A DNA stretch of 64,000 nucleotides, from positions 2,852,001-2,916,000 of the forward strand of contig NZ_CP102262.1 in NCBI RefSeq assembly GCF_025147325.1, given 5' to 3'. The notes under the pieces were generated by a model. That model was not told where the DNA came from, ran no database searches, and saw only the letters and a list, made by a program, of their open reading frames with translations. A program made the position numbers and the translations under genes. This document shows positions 44,089-54,549 of the stretch, piece by piece; the stretch's first letter is position 1; each line of letters starts with the position of its first letter. The DNA comes from Bacteroides stercoris ATCC 43183 (GTDB lineage Bacteria; Bacteroidota; Bacteroidia; Bacteroidales; Bacteroidaceae).

Positions 44089-46515
44089 TTAAATTCCAAA
44101 TATCCTTTTGTACAGCGGCTTCTTGTTCTTCCGGTTTTCATCGTTCCCGTAATTGCCGTAACCATATCCGTAGCCATACCCATAACCTGTCTTTACATAA
44201 TCTATTCCGTTCAGCAGAATACTCATATTCTTCATCTTTCCCGAATCATACAGTTCCTGCAACTCCGGTAACATCCGCTTGTCGAACAAGCCCGAGCGGA
44301 CTACATACACCGTCTGGTCCGCCAACCGTCCGCACAACTGTGTATCCACCACAACACCATAAGGCGGGTTATCCAATAAGATATAATCATAGTTCTTTTT
44401 CAGCTCCTCCAGCAGCCGGTCGAGTCTGCCGCTCTTCAGCAATTCCGCAGGATTGGGGGGCAGCGCTCCCGATGTAATGATATGCAGCCGGTTATCATCT
44501 CCACACACCTGCACCAGTTCTTTCACATCATCCACCTTGCCGCTCAGGTAGTTCGATACGCCGGTCTTTTTCATACCTATCCCTACGCTTTTGCTCAAAG
44601 AACCTTTCCGCAGGTCAAGGTCGAGAATCACTACCTTTACATTCGCCAGCGCCATGCTCATACCCAGATTAAGCGTAATAAAGGTTTTTCCGGAGTCAGG
44701 ATTTGCCGAAGTCACCAGCACTACCTTTCCCACCGTTTTCTTTTCCGTATCCATAAAGTCCAGATTATCGCGCACTATCTTGAAGGCCTCACAAATGCTT
44801 TCCCTGCTGCCTTCCTGTACCACGATATCTTTCTCATGCTTATTCTTTTCAAGCGGCACTTCTCCCAAGAAAGGAATGTTCACACCCGCTTTCAGTTCTT
44901 TCTTCGTATGCACGCTGGTATTGAGCAGCGAGCGGATATAAATCCACAAGGCAGGCAGCATAATCCCCGCCAGCAAAGCAATCAGCGCTACCTGCACCTT
45001 CTTGGGTGCTACCGGCAGGTCCACACCTTCTGCCGGGTCTATGATGCGGCAATTGCTCTCCGTAATGGAAAGCTGGAGCTCATTTTCCTCTTTTTTATTC
45101 AACAGAAACAGATACAGTTCTTCCTTTATCTTCTGTTGCCGTTCTATGCTTACCACATACTTCAACTGAGTAGGCACGAATGCTATCTTATTGCTGTTCT
45201 CCCGCTCCTTGTTCTTCATATTCGCCACCTGTATCTCCAGACTTGCTATCAGGTTATCCACAGCTTTTGCGATAGACAGGCGCATGGACATCAGCGTACC
45301 GTTCAGGTCACGCACGAGCGGATTATTGGCACTACTGTTGGCTATCAGCTTGTTCCTGCGCGTCAGCACCGTGTTGTACTCCATAATCAGGTTCTGCACT
45401 CCCATATCATCTATCCCGATACTTGCAGGGACAGGCTCTGTCGTCTTCGAGTTATCCTGCAAGTATTCCTTCATATATTGCGCCATATTAAGCTGATTTT
45501 CCACGCTTAACCCTTCCGTATCAAGCATGCTCGAACTTTGCAGATACAAGGCGCTTTCCGAAGCAATATCCGTCAGTCTGTTCTTTTTCTTATAATTCTC
45601 AATTTCCGCATCCACGGCAGCCAGGTCGGCTTCGATTATCTCCAACCGCTCGCCGATAAATCTGGCGGTATTTATCACAATCCTGTTTTTATCCTCGATG
45701 GCATCGTTCTTATAAACCTCAATCAGTGTATTCAGTAAATCTTCCGCCCGCTGCACATTCTCGTCCTCGATGCTCAGGGCTATCAGTGACGACTGCTTGT
45801 TTGCCACCCCTACATTCAAAGCCTTGTTATATGACTCCGCTACTTCTTTCATATTTCCCTTCGTCACGTAGACCGTCTTGCCTATGCTGTTTTCGTCCGT
45901 AAACAGTGTCGATGCCACCACCATTTTTCCCACCGGAGTATTCACCGTATCTCCCGGCTGCACGGTCAGGATTTCGTCAAATTCCTCTTCTTCCTCTTCA
46001 TTTTGCAGGGTCATATCCGCCAGCGTCACCTTTCCATTGTCCGACATCGTAACAGTAAGGCTTATCTGTTGTGAAGGAGTTGCATCAAGGAAGGTAACGG
46101 CAAACGGCGTGGACGTATAGAGTTCCTTCTTTCTCAGCCCGTCCCACTCCTTATAACTTATATCCAGATGCAGTATTTCGACTACCGTCCGCATCAGCCG
46201 CTTACTTTTAAAGATACCCACTTCGTTATCTACCGTGCTGCCGCCTAACGAAAACAAATCCTGAAAAGCAGCCGCACCATTGACACCCCCGCCTTTTTGC
46301 TCATCCTTCACCAATACCGTAGCGGTACGCAAAAATATCTTCGGAGAACTTTTCAGATACAGAAAACCTATCAGGACACACACCGCTACGGAGAGGATGA
46401 ACCATTTCCGGTTGCGATACACTGCCGACAGCATATCGGCAATCACCGTGCCCTCCTGCCGGCGGCTGTCATTAAAATCTATGAAGTCCAAATCTTCAAA
46501 CCTGTCTTTTCCCAT
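44089..46515 (-). CDS. Wzc-type polysaccharide co-polymerase and tyrosine autokinase
   Basis: The 808-residue inner-membrane protein has a Wzz domain. The first helix is near residues 37-55 and the second near 510-530, with a coiled-coil GNVR region between. A cytoplasmic kinase domain follows: Walker A in ANPDSGKTF (near 610), Walker A' in VVILDLDLRKG and Walker B in YILLDNPP. The C-terminus holds an alternating Tyr-Gly tail (YGYGYGYGYGNYG), the autophosphorylation cluster. It controls chain length and export with Wza, encoded 21 bases upstream, and is reset by the CpsB-like phosphatase. Confidence 0.93.
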   Translation of the reverse strand: MGKDRFEDLDFIDFNDSRRQEGTVIADMLSAVYRNRKWFILSVAVCVLIGFLYLKSSPKIFLRTATVLVKDEQKGGGVNGAAAFQDLFSLGGSTVDNEVGIFKSKRLMRTVVEILHLDISYKEWDGLRKKELYTSTPFAVTFLDATPSQQISLTVTMSDNGKVTLADMTLQNEEEEEEFDEILTVQPGDTVNTPVGKMVVASTLFTDENSIGKTVYVTKGNMKEVAESYNKALNVGVANKQSSLIALSIEDENVQRAEDLLNTLIEVYKNDAIEDKNRIVINTARFIGERLEIIEADLAAVDAEIENYKKKNRLTDIASESALYLQSSSMLDTEGLSVENQLNMAQYMKEYLQDNSKTTEPVPASIGIDDMGVQNLIMEYNTVLTRRNKLIANSSANNPLVRDLNGTLMSMRLSIAKAVDNLIASLEIQVANMKNKERENSNKIAFVPTQLKYVVSIERQQKIKEELYLFLLNKKEENELQLSITESNCRIIDPAEGVDLPVAPKKVQVALIALLAGIMLPALWIYIRSLLNTSVHTKKELKAGVNIPFLGEVPLEKNKHEKDIVVQEGSRESICEAFKIVRDNLDFMDTEKKTVGKVVLVTSANPDSGKTFITLNLGMSMALANVKVVILDLDLRKGSLSKSVGIGMKKTGVSNYLSGKVDDVKELVQVCGDDNRLHIITSGALPPNPAELLKSGRLDRLLEELKKNYDYILLDNPPYGVVVDTQLCGRLADQTVYVVRSGLFDKRMLPELQELYDSGKMKNMSILLNGIDYVKTGYGYGYGYGYGNYGNDENRKNKKPLYKRIFGI

Positions 46516-46536
46516 AAACTTTTTCTTTACTGTTTT

Positions 46537-47334
46537 TTATTTGAATATAAGCACGGCCAAGGATACCATTACCGATAGTATGGAAGCAAACGTACCTATG
46601 GTTCTGTTTTGGTTTATCTCCCGTTGTCCTGCCTTTACCTTATTGGGTTCTACGTACACTACGTCATTCTGTTGCAGATAATAATAAGGAGACGACAATA
46701 AATCTTTGTTCCGCAAGTCCAGCGAAACCACTACCCGCTCTCCGTTTTCTTCCCGGACAACCTTTATATTCTCGCGCTGCCCGTAAATGGTCAGGTCGCC
46801 AGCAAGGCTCAATGCGTCCAGCAAGGTGATGCGGTCGCTGGTTATCTCGAATGTTCCCGGCCGGTTCACCTCCCCCAATACCGATACTTTGAAGTTCAGG
46901 AACTGGATAGTTACGATGGGATCTTTTACCAGTCCCTTTTCTATCAACTGGCTTTTGATATATTTTGTCAGTTCTGCACGTGTCATTCCCTGTACTTTGA
47001 TAACTCCCAACTGCGGAAAGTCGATATTTCCCTCTTTGTCCACCAGATACCCCAATACCCGGTTCTGTCCTCCTGCATATCCTGTATTGCTGTTAGCTAT
47101 CTGATAACTTACCATCGGCAGATTGAACATCTGTGCCAGTTCGGGGTCTTTACTGTTCACCATAATGGAAAGCAAATCATCCGGATGAATCCTGAGGTCA
47201 TAATCCTGGGTTATCTTTTGCCGATAGTCATCCGGCACATCTTGCAGGTACGAAATCTGTTTTTGCGACGCACAACCCGCCAGGACACATAGTACAAAGG
47301 CTATGTATCCATACTTCTTCATGTTCTTTATCAT
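46537..47334 (-). CDS. Wza-type polysaccharide export lipoprotein
   Basis: The 265-residue protein forms the outer-membrane end of the export channel. A lipobox ending LAGC (about residue 21) is followed by a Poly_export domain (about 45-130; RIHPDDLLSIMVNSKDPELA) and a SLBB domain (about 135-230; VSVLGEVNRPGTFEI). It ends with a short membrane-like segment. A second in-frame ATG at 47322 (MKKYGYIA) gives a more usual signal, so the true start may be four residues later. The partner Wzc gene is 21 bases downstream. Confidence 0.92.
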   Translation of the reverse strand: MIKNMKKYGYIAFVLCVLAGCASQKQISYLQDVPDDYRQKITQDYDLRIHPDDLLSIMVNSKDPELAQMFNLPMVSYQIANSNTGYAGGQNRVLGYLVDKEGNIDFPQLGVIKVQGMTRAELTKYIKSQLIEKGLVKDPIVTIQFLNFKVSVLGEVNRPGTFEITSDRITLLDALSLAGDLTIYGQRENIKVVREENGERVVVSLDLRNKDLLSSPYYYLQQNDVVYVEPNKVKAGQREINQNRTIGTFASILSVMVSLAVLIFK

Positions 47335-47360
47335 ATTATTTTATCGATTGTTTTTTTAGA

Positions 47361-48122
47361 TTAGTGCATAAAAGCCACAAGTGCTTTTTTAACTGCGTTC
47401 TTTATATGCTGACAAATAAATTCATTCATCCATCCCCAACCAAAATCAAACCAACGTTGCGGATGGGTATTGATAATCAGCTTTTCAGGAAGCTCGTCAT
47501 TACCGATTAAAGTAATCAGTCGGCGGGTATTTTTGACTTTCAGTTCCAAGCCGCCTTCTACTTTATCCCTTACACTCGCACCTGTCTTATTCCATGCCCG
47601 CCCCGTATCTGTGATATAGAGTACTTTCGTATAATCCACATCAAAATACGGTTCTCCGATAATCCCCGCTTCTCTATAATTATATTTCTCCCACAGTTTC
47701 CGGTTATCCCACCTGCTGAGCGGACTTCCGTGCATGCAAACAGTCTTGGCCGGATAAAAACGGCGTATTTCGGCCAAATGTACCTTGAAATGTTCAAAAG
47801 CCTTTTCGTAGTTGCCTTTGGTAATCGTCAGGTCTTCGTAATGATAAGACATTTCATGTCCCAAAGCTACTATTTGTTCTATTATTTCTTCATTCCAAGT
47901 ACCCTTTACTACCCTGATGTAGTAAGAAGCCTTCACGCCCGAGGCATGTTCTATCTGTGCCAACCGTAAGGCATTCTCCGGTCTTTTATCGATATCATGC
48001 CGCAATATCACTACTTTACCGTCAGCAGGAACTGATAAGAATTCTTCAAATGTTCGGAAGGTATAACCTGCCCGCCTCAGTGCGGATAAAAGAGACCGGT
48101 AAGTTTTAAGAGTGAAATCCAT
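47361..48122 (-). CDS. Polysaccharide deacetylase-like protein
   Basis: From the ATG at 48122 the 253-residue protein has a NodB-type fold. Motif 1 is RHDID (about 39-43), giving the catalytic Asp and metal Asp. Motif 2 is GHEMSYHYED (near 88-97), with two His ligands, and MHGSP follows. It could remove N-acetyl groups from the polymer or its lipid-linked units. No signal or membrane helix is seen, so it would act on cytoplasmic intermediates. The start overlaps the end of the DUF354 gene by 17 bases. Confidence 0.75.
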   Translation of the reverse strand: MDFTLKTYRSLLSALRRAGYTFRTFEEFLSVPADGKVVILRHDIDKRPENALRLAQIEHASGVKASYYIRVVKGTWNEEIIEQIVALGHEMSYHYEDLTITKGNYEKAFEHFKVHLAEIRRFYPAKTVCMHGSPLSRWDNRKLWEKYNYREAGIIGEPYFDVDYTKVLYITDTGRAWNKTGASVRDKVEGGLELKVKNTRRLITLIGNDELPEKLIINTHPQRWFDFGWGWMNEFICQHIKNAVKKALVAFMH

Positions 48123-49206
48123 TATTGCTTTTTCTGTTATCAAGTTCATCCACAAACGAATACATGTACTCATTTACATCTATAAATAAATGATTGATGG
48201 TATCCCTGGCTCTCTCCTGCTCTCCGGCATAATCCTGTTTTGCTTTAAAGCGGCCTATCCATTCCTCAAAATCCATGCTTTTCCGGTTATGCAAAATTCC
48301 CAGCCTTGATGCAGCACGATTTGCCGGCATATCATATCTGATTCCTAAATAATACGACGGCACTCCCAATAAAGCAGCCTCACGCGCCATGCTGTCTCCC
48401 GAAGATATCAAAGCACAACTATAATAAATAAGAGAATGGATGCCCTCGACCGGCTCTTCCAGCAGAATCCAATCTTCAGGATACCTCTCTTTCGTGGATT
48501 TATCTTCCAAAGAAAGCAACACTTTCCTACCATGAGGTATTTTCGAAGCAATACCCATAACAGCACCCACATGCTGTCCCGTATAGTTAACCGTACCTAC
48601 CGACACCTCCCTCACAAAGAAATACTCTTTGGGATGCAGTTTATATTTATCCAGGAATATTCTGTCGGGTGTAAACACATTCGGTGCCAGATATGCCCAT
48701 TCCTTAAGGGCCGGCAACACTTTTACCTTAGAAGACAAGACATAACCGGGCGGCAGTTCGTAAAGGCAGTAATGAGATATTTTCGAAAACCATATTTTGG
48801 GCCTGAAATCAAAAGTCTGCGGGTCATCATCAAAAGTGTAGGAATGAAAGCCTCTCACTCTACCTATGACACTGCTTAAGAAAGCATTGGAATAAGCTAT
48901 ATCTATCCGCTTATCCAATGACCATAAAAACAGTTTGACAATCCGTATCAAATTGGCATCTACGATAGCCGACCATTTTGCAAGTCTGTGCCTGCCTATC
49001 ACATAAATCTTTATTGCAGGATACGCAGCCAGTTCTTTCCGAACAATCAAAGGCATTTTCCCTCTGTCCAATACGGTGAGATACACAACATGCCCTTCTT
49101 CTGCCAGACGGATGATGAAATTCTTATAGAAATTATATTGCGGAGTATGGCAAATATCAAACCATACACTCTTCCTGCTCCTACCAGCAGATTCCCCTGT
49201 AACCAT
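48106..49206 (-). CDS. DUF354 family glycosyltransferase-like protein
   Basis: The 366-residue protein matches DUF354, a GT-B-fold family related to UDP-GlcNAc 2-epimerase-type and MurG-type enzymes. It starts SVWFDICHTPQYNFYKNFI and later has a FDDDPQTF turn. Near the end it carries the SGDSMAREAALLGVPSYYL nucleotide-binding block. It may transfer a sugar in the repeat unit. The start overlaps the dehydrogenase stop by 26 bases. Confidence 0.78.
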   Translation of the reverse strand: MVTGESAGRSRKSVWFDICHTPQYNFYKNFIIRLAEEGHVVYLTVLDRGKMPLIVRKELAAYPAIKIYVIGRHRLAKWSAIVDANLIRIVKLFLWSLDKRIDIAYSNAFLSSVIGRVRGFHSYTFDDDPQTFDFRPKIWFSKISHYCLYELPPGYVLSSKVKVLPALKEWAYLAPNVFTPDRIFLDKYKLHPKEYFFVREVSVGTVNYTGQHVGAVMGIASKIPHGRKVLLSLEDKSTKERYPEDWILLEEPVEGIHSLIYYSCALISSGDSMAREAALLGVPSYYLGIRYDMPANRAASRLGILHNRKSMDFEEWIGRFKAKQDYAGEQERARDTINHLFIDVNEYMYSFVDELDNRKSNNGFHS

Positions 49207-50482
49207 TTTCTTTCTCCAGCTCCTTTATCCTGACCAAATCAATTACCGCCTGTCCATCTCTGACCCTTACCGATTTGAAAATCTCGTCATTGTTGCTAAT
49301 GATAATCGTTTCCGCCCAATCCAGCAAAGAGTCCATATCATCCTGCAACATACAGTTCAAATGCGGCAACTTCTCTTCAATCACGCTTTTATTCTTTCCT
49401 ATCAGCCGTGCCAAAGAAACACTTCTGTCATATATCCTTATTTCATACCCCTTACCATACAATGCTTCTATCACATGTATAATAGGGCTGTTTCTCATAT
49501 CATCCGTTCCTGCCTTGAAGCTCAATCCCAATACACCGATTTTCTTATGTCCTACTGCCTGAATCCACTCAATGGCGTTTTCCATGTGGTGCTGGTTGCT
49601 GCTTTCTATGGCATTCAGAACCGGCGTTTCCACATACAGGTCATGCGCCATTGTTTTCAGGGCTTTCAGGTCTTTAGGCAGGCAACTGCCGCCATACGCA
49701 AATCCCGGTTTAAAATAATAAGGGGAAATATTAAGCTGTTTGTCCATGCAGAAAATACGCATCACTTCGTGCGAATCAATGCCGTATGCCTTGCACACCC
49801 TTCCTATTTCATTGGCAAAAGTCACTTTGAGAGCATGATAGGAATTGTTTACATACTTAATCATTTCCGCCACTTCTATAGAAACCGTCTCAATGGGTGC
49901 ACCCATCGGTGCATACAGTTCCGTCATAATATCCCGTGCCTTTTCACAGTCCGTACCTATTACCGTCAGTGGCGGATTCATGTAATCATTTACAGCCGTT
50001 CCCTCTCTCAGGAACTCCGGATTAGATACAACGGCAAAGTGCACATTCCGCGTCTTTCCGGACATATCCTCTATTATCTTACCCACTGCTTTATTCGTAC
50101 CGGGAAATACGGTCGATCTGATGACGATAATATGAAAACCGTTTTTCTCCTTCAATGCCTCTCCTATCTCTTCGGCGGTCTGATAAATATAATTTAAGTT
50201 CAAATGTCCGTTATTCGTAGAAGGAGTACCTACGCACACGAAAGAAATATCACTTTCTCTCACAGCCTCCATGTAGTCGTGTGTAGCTCTGATTCTTCCT
50301 TGCAGATGCTGTTCCCTGATTATTTCGTCTATACCTGCCTCTACAATTGTAGGCATCCCCTCGTTTATTTTTTTAATCTTTTCGGAAGAAATGTCTATCC
50401 CGATAACTTTATGGCCGTTCTGTGCCAAACATCCCATGCCTACACATCCTACATAACCTAATCCAAAAAACGAAATGTTCAT
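49181..50482 (-). CDS. Nucleotide-sugar 6-dehydrogenase
   Basis: From the ATG at 50482 the 433-residue protein has the three-domain UDP-glucose/GDP-mannose dehydrogenase plan. An N-terminal Rossmann domain (GLGYVGCVGMGCLAQNG) is followed by a central helical domain with the catalytic Cys near 266 in YGGSCLPKD, and a C-terminal NDP-sugar domain. It oxidises a sugar to a uronic acid. The N-terminal half looks most like GDP-mannose dehydrogenase (AlgD), whereas the WecB-type epimerase in the operon would fit UDP-ManNAc as substrate. Which one it uses cannot be told here. Its start overlaps the FemAB-like stop (ATGA). Confidence 0.88.
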   Translation of the reverse strand: MNISFFGLGYVGCVGMGCLAQNGHKVIGIDISSEKIKKINEGMPTIVEAGIDEIIREQHLQGRIRATHDYMEAVRESDISFVCVGTPSTNNGHLNLNYIYQTAEEIGEALKEKNGFHIIVIRSTVFPGTNKAVGKIIEDMSGKTRNVHFAVVSNPEFLREGTAVNDYMNPPLTVIGTDCEKARDIMTELYAPMGAPIETVSIEVAEMIKYVNNSYHALKVTFANEIGRVCKAYGIDSHEVMRIFCMDKQLNISPYYFKPGFAYGGSCLPKDLKALKTMAHDLYVETPVLNAIESSNQHHMENAIEWIQAVGHKKIGVLGLSFKAGTDDMRNSPIIHVIEALYGKGYEIRIYDRSVSLARLIGKNKSVIEEKLPHLNCMLQDDMDSLLDWAETIIISNNDEIFKSVRVRDGQAVIDLVRIKELEKENGYRGICW

Positions 50483-51477
50483 TGTTTTATTCTTTTTAAA
50501 ATTTTTACTCCTATTTTCCCGATATGATATAATACCGGATTCAAGATGCATAAAAAACGTCCGTACTCTACCAGCTTTCCGCCGAATGCCGCTTTAAAGT
50601 CCCGTACTCCATAATTCTCATCGGCTTTTCCTGCCCCCATCATGTCGGATATAGGAATCCGCTCCTTTAAAGTTCGGTCTATAGCAGCCCATGTAGCCAA
50701 TGTGGAAGGGCGTATTGACTTAAAACGTTCATCCAAACCAGCTACAAACCAATGATATAAAGTCTTATTTTTTAAGATAGAACATGTCACTCCACCTATT
50801 ATTTGATTTTGATATTTTATCAATAAAATCCTTCCCCAATCCGATTGGTATAATTTCTCAAAAAAATCGAATGGAAATAGAGGAGTCTTTACTTTATTTC
50901 TATATAAATCGACTAAAATCCGATAATATTCACGAACTTCATCCAAAGACGGAGAGTCCACTAATATTGCGCCCTTTCTAAAACCGGCTTTTATGTCGCG
51001 TTTTTTACTACTGTGCAAATTCTTTTGTATAACTTCTTCGCTGCTGCAATCTATATGAAAATTCAAATGAGGTATATACTCAAAATCATTCTCACGAAAC
51101 ACATCTCTATACAAACTGTAATCTTTAAAATTACGGAACTCTATATAAATTGCTTTCTTATTCAATTTATTCCTGCAATAGGTCAAAAGTGCGGACAAAG
51201 CTTTGTCACTGATATCATCTGCCAGCAAGGCTCCACCTGTCACAATTGCTCTTCGCGAGAAATATTGTTTTAGTTTTCCTCCATCCTTTTGTATATAGCC
51301 AACCACTATTCCTTTCAAACATCCGTTCTCGGTAACCCCAAATACAAAAGCTTCCAAAAAAGACAAACCCGAATAAAAATCATAACATTCCTTTGTCTGG
51401 AAAAAATTGGCTGTCGAAGACTGTGCAATCAGCTCTTCCCAAGCTGTTACATCTATTCTTTCACTTACAAATATCAT
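50479..51477 (-). CDS. FemAB/GNAT-like acyl or aminoacyl transferase
   Basis: The 332-residue protein fits the FemAB-related GNAT family: two GNAT-like halves with FFQTKECYDFYSGL near the start, HSSKKRDIKAGFRKG in the middle and WAAIDRTLKERI near the end. In exopolysaccharide loci such proteins are thought to attach amino acids or acyl groups to sugars. The stop overlaps the dehydrogenase start. A 129-base gap with no visible gene separates it from the acyltransferase upstream. Confidence 0.75.
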   Translation of the reverse strand: MIFVSERIDVTAWEELIAQSSTANFFQTKECYDFYSGLSFLEAFVFGVTENGCLKGIVVGYIQKDGGKLKQYFSRRAIVTGGALLADDISDKALSALLTYCRNKLNKKAIYIEFRNFKDYSLYRDVFRENDFEYIPHLNFHIDCSSEEVIQKNLHSSKKRDIKAGFRKGAILVDSPSLDEVREYYRILVDLYRNKVKTPLFPFDFFEKLYQSDWGRILLIKYQNQIIGGVTCSILKNKTLYHWFVAGLDERFKSIRPSTLATWAAIDRTLKERIPISDMMGAGKADENYGVRDFKAAFGGKLVEYGRFLCILNPVLYHIGKIGVKILKRIKQ

Positions 51478-51606
51478 CTGTTCTATGTATGTTAAATATT
51501 GCGGAAAATCACGGTACTTGGCTCAAAACTCCTTTCAAGACCCTCTTTTCGGCTCACATTGAACCGTATCCATTTAATATACTGTACATCTATAAAAACG
51601 TACTTT

Positions 51607-52140
51607 TCATTGCCTGTATTTCATCACTTTAGCCGGATTACCGGCTACAACAGCAAAATCCGGTACATCCTTGGTTACCACGGCACAAGCACCGATAATC
51701 GCGCCACGTCCTATATGTCTGCAACCGGGCAACACCGTAACCCGTGCACCAATCCACACATCACTTTCTATGTATAAAGGAGTTTTACCTTCCGAACCCT
51801 GTTTATTCATGGGAACATCTGTACGGCTATGCCGATGGCCTCCTCCTAAAAAGAGAACATCTTCTCCCATCATCACATTATCACCAATAGTAAGCATTCG
51901 CATAAGCACCTTGAAATTCCTGCCAAGCCCTACATTATTTCCTATCCGGACGTCTTTTCCATTCCCGATATACGCGCCTTGCTCAATATTATTGCCACTG
52001 CCGCAACATCCCAATATATGACGGCATATTGCTCCACGCATTCTTTTTGCAGCAGTACCAATGACCGGTACAGTCGATTTTGGCAAATGTCTGGCAAAAC
52101 CATAATAAAGTAAAAGGCACAATTTGTATCGTATATTCAT
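51607..52140 (-). CDS. Hexapeptide-repeat acyltransferase
   Basis: The 177-residue protein has a left-handed beta-helix of hexapeptide repeats (about 60-165; [19 protein letters not shown] and later [15 protein letters not shown]), with the catalytic His in the [10 protein letters not shown] loop near 100. It is of the WcaF/CatB type and probably O-acetylates a sugar in the repeat unit. It lies 10 bases after the CapK-like gene. Confidence 0.88.
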   Translation of the reverse strand: MNIRYKLCLLLYYGFARHLPKSTVPVIGTAAKRMRGAICRHILGCCGSGNNIEQGAYIGNGKDVRIGNNVGLGRNFKVLMRMLTIGDNVMMGEDVLFLGGGHRHSRTDVPMNKQGSEGKTPLYIESDVWIGARVTVLPGCRHIGRGAIIGACAVVTKDVPDFAVVAGNPAKVMKYRQ

Positions 52141-52150
52141 AATATCCTTA

Positions 52151-53488
52151 TTACTCGCTGATAATGAAATGGCGTTTGTTATTGTGTAGAACAGGAAGTT
52201 CTGCTAAAAGCTCAATAGTAACCGGTACACCGAATTCCTGCTGCCAGAAACGAATAATATAGTTCCCTACTTCCGTATCATAGTTTTCGTTCACCACTAA
52301 CCGGAACACTACGCAACCACTCTTTTGCTTTACTACTTGGAATTGGTCGATAGACCTTTTCAGTTCGGGAATATCCGTCTGGAAGAAGACGGTAAAATTG
52401 TGTACAATGAACCGTCTGCCCGACGGCATTACCAGTACATCATTATCCCGACCTAAAATCCGTACTATCTTTAGATGCTCCCTGCCGCATTCGCAAGGTG
52501 TATCGTCCACTTCAACAAAGTCCTGTGTATCATAACGGATAAAAGGCTGTGCCATGTTCCACAAACTCGTTGATACGAGTCTCCCAACCCCTTTTTTAAC
52601 GGGATTTCCCTGTTCGTCCACTACTTCCGATATTCCATACTCTTCTGTTGAATGATAGCAGGTATGCGTAGGACATTCAAAAACGCACGAATTGCCCTCA
52701 CAGCTATATGAGTCGAACACTTTACATCCCCAGGCCTCTTCTATCTCTTTCCTCGTTTCCGGAAACAAGGTATTGCCGGTGGTTGTTATCGCCACAGGCG
52801 ACCAGGCAAATTCCGGATGCACACGTTTATAACGTGCCAGTAAAAGAAGCGGGTCGGGATAACAACGGATTACCCGGGGTTTATAACTTTCTATCTGCCG
52901 CAACACATTGGCAAAATTCTCATCCGTCAACGGGTTGGTAGCCAGATAAAGATTGTTAGTCATATAATCCTGCAACCGTTTCACGGGATTATTTCTCGGA
53001 TTCTGACTCAGCTTGACATACCTGTCACCCAGTCGCCACCCCATATCATACCAGCCGCGTAGATTGGCTGCAATATTCACCGAGTAATCATCTTTCGTGG
53101 TCAGATAACGAAACGGCTCACCGGTCGAACCCGATGACGTACCTTGGACAATACTTTTTTCAGGAATACCGGCAGCCTTAAACCGTTCAATACCTTCTTT
53201 TTTTATCATGGCTTTTGTTACAATCGGCAACAGGCGTAAATCTTCTTTTGTCCGAATATCCGCGGGTGTCAACTGCAACTTATCCATTTCTTCCCTATAA
53301 AAAGGAACATGCCCGTAAGCATGAGTAATCAGCAGCCGCAGCCGTTCGTTCTGAAACCTGTCGATTTCCTCCCTGCTCCAATACCGGCTCTTTTGCAGAA
53401 AACGCAGATATTTGCTTACCGACTGCCCGGTCAATATATCACCCAAAGGCAGGATAACCCGTTCCTGAACACAATGATTAGATATCAT
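52151..53488 (-). CDS. CapK/PaaK-like AMP-dependent ligase
   Basis: The 445-residue protein belongs to the phenylacetate-CoA ligase branch found in capsule loci (CapK). The P-loop-like [11 protein letters not shown] is at about residues 116-126, the adenylate-binding FDSYSCEG block lies near 265, and a C-terminal AMP-binding cap follows. It would activate an acid or amino acid as an adenylate, perhaps for the FemAB-like transferase or acyltransferase nearby. The stop of the CapA gene overlaps its start (ATGA). Confidence 0.85.
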   Translation of the reverse strand: MISNHCVQERVILPLGDILTGQSVSKYLRFLQKSRYWSREEIDRFQNERLRLLITHAYGHVPFYREEMDKLQLTPADIRTKEDLRLLPIVTKAMIKKEGIERFKAAGIPEKSIVQGTSSGSTGEPFRYLTTKDDYSVNIAANLRGWYDMGWRLGDRYVKLSQNPRNNPVKRLQDYMTNNLYLATNPLTDENFANVLRQIESYKPRVIRCYPDPLLLLARYKRVHPEFAWSPVAITTTGNTLFPETRKEIEEAWGCKVFDSYSCEGNSCVFECPTHTCYHSTEEYGISEVVDEQGNPVKKGVGRLVSTSLWNMAQPFIRYDTQDFVEVDDTPCECGREHLKIVRILGRDNDVLVMPSGRRFIVHNFTVFFQTDIPELKRSIDQFQVVKQKSGCVVFRLVVNENYDTEVGNYIIRFWQQEFGVPVTIELLAELPVLHNNKRHFIISE

Positions 53489-54549
53489 ATTTTAAAATAA
53501 TAGTTTATCAGATTATTAATAAGCATCCTTTTTTCTTTGAAAGAAACAAAGAAGAAAGTCTGTATCAGCGATAGTTTCATCAAGATACGCTCTATCATAC
53601 GCCTTTTCGAAAGTTCTTCGGAATAGCCGGTATCATAGGTCGTGTCGCATTTCAAGCGTTCATACTTGTTTTGTATTCCGGCAAAATAAGGTTTGAAACT
53701 GTCTGCCGGCATTCTATGCATCAGATGCCTGAAAGAAAGTTTTATGCCGAAAATTTCTATCTTTTCTATCTCTTTGCTATCCGTATCGAAATACAGGTCA
53801 ACTCCCATTCCTTTGGAGAATTGCCGTGACTGGAAAGGCTTGTCAAAGCAAAAATTGCCCAATGAGTAGAAAATATGCCCCGCTTTATATTTTTCATAAG
53901 GCTGAATGACATGAGAGTGGTGTCCTACTATAATATCCGCTCCGGCATCAATCAATCTGTAAGCCATATTCCTCTGCATCATCGAGGGACGGTGAATGTA
54001 TTCATTTCCCCAATGCAGAGTAAGGATTTTCAAATCCGCTTTCCTGTCCGCCATCTCATTTAAAGCCGCCATTGCATTCACCTCGTCCAGTACAGAAAAA
54101 CAGCCGTCGTTGTCAAACTTGTCCAAATCTACATTACAAAAGCCCGCAATGCCTATCAGGCAATTATCCCGATGAATATATAATACACGATTATCGTTCC
54201 CCGCAACTGCAATGCCGGACTCTTCCAATATTTGCAATGTTCTCTCATATCCGCCTTTCCCATGCTCCAGTATATGATTGTTTGCCACATTGAGCACTCC
54301 GATACCGCATTCTCTCAGAAAACGTGCAAACTCCGGACTGCCGTAGAAATCCGGTTTTCCGGCAGCAAGCGAAGGTTCCAGAAGAGGACTTTCAAGATTG
54401 CCTATTACAATATCCGAATCTTGCGTGATACCTTGAATATTATCCTTCCACCTTTCTCCTTTTGTAGCTTCAAATTGCGATCTGATACCAAATCCTACAC
54501 TCAAAAATTCATCTGCCGGAAAAATATCGCCAACCAGTGTTATTTTCAT
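53485..54549 (-). CDS. CapA-family metallophosphatase-like protein
   Basis: From the ATG at 54549 the 354-residue protein matches the PGA_cap/CapA family: VGDIFPADEF (metal Asp at the N-terminus), IVIGNLESPL, a VLNVANNHILEHG block (Asn-His pair) and VGHHSHVIQPYE. Family members include the poly-gamma-glutamate capsule protein CapA. In glycan loci they may be phosphoesterases acting on the growing polymer or its lipid carrier. It is not exported. Both ends overlap neighbours by four bases. Confidence 0.88.
   Translation of the reverse strand: MKITLVGDIFPADEFLSVGFGIRSQFEATKGERWKDNIQGITQDSDIVIGNLESPLLEPSLAAGKPDFYGSPEFARFLRECGIGVLNVANNHILEHGKGGYERTLQILEESGIAVAGNDNRVLYIHRDNCLIGIAGFCNVDLDKFDNDGCFSVLDEVNAMAALNEMADRKADLKILTLHWGNEYIHRPSMMQRNMAYRLIDAGADIIVGHHSHVIQPYEKYKAGHIFYSLGNFCFDKPFQSRQFSKGMGVDLYFDTDSKEIEKIEIFGIKLSFRHLMHRMPADSFKPYFAGIQNKYERLKCDTTYDTGYSEELSKRRMIERILMKLSLIQTFFFVSFKEKRMLINNLINYYFKI

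Noticed and set aside
44482..45510. A 342-codon plus-strand open frame
   Set aside because: It is antisense to the Wzc gene, whose Walker motifs are intact, and has low-complexity His/Gln-rich sequence.
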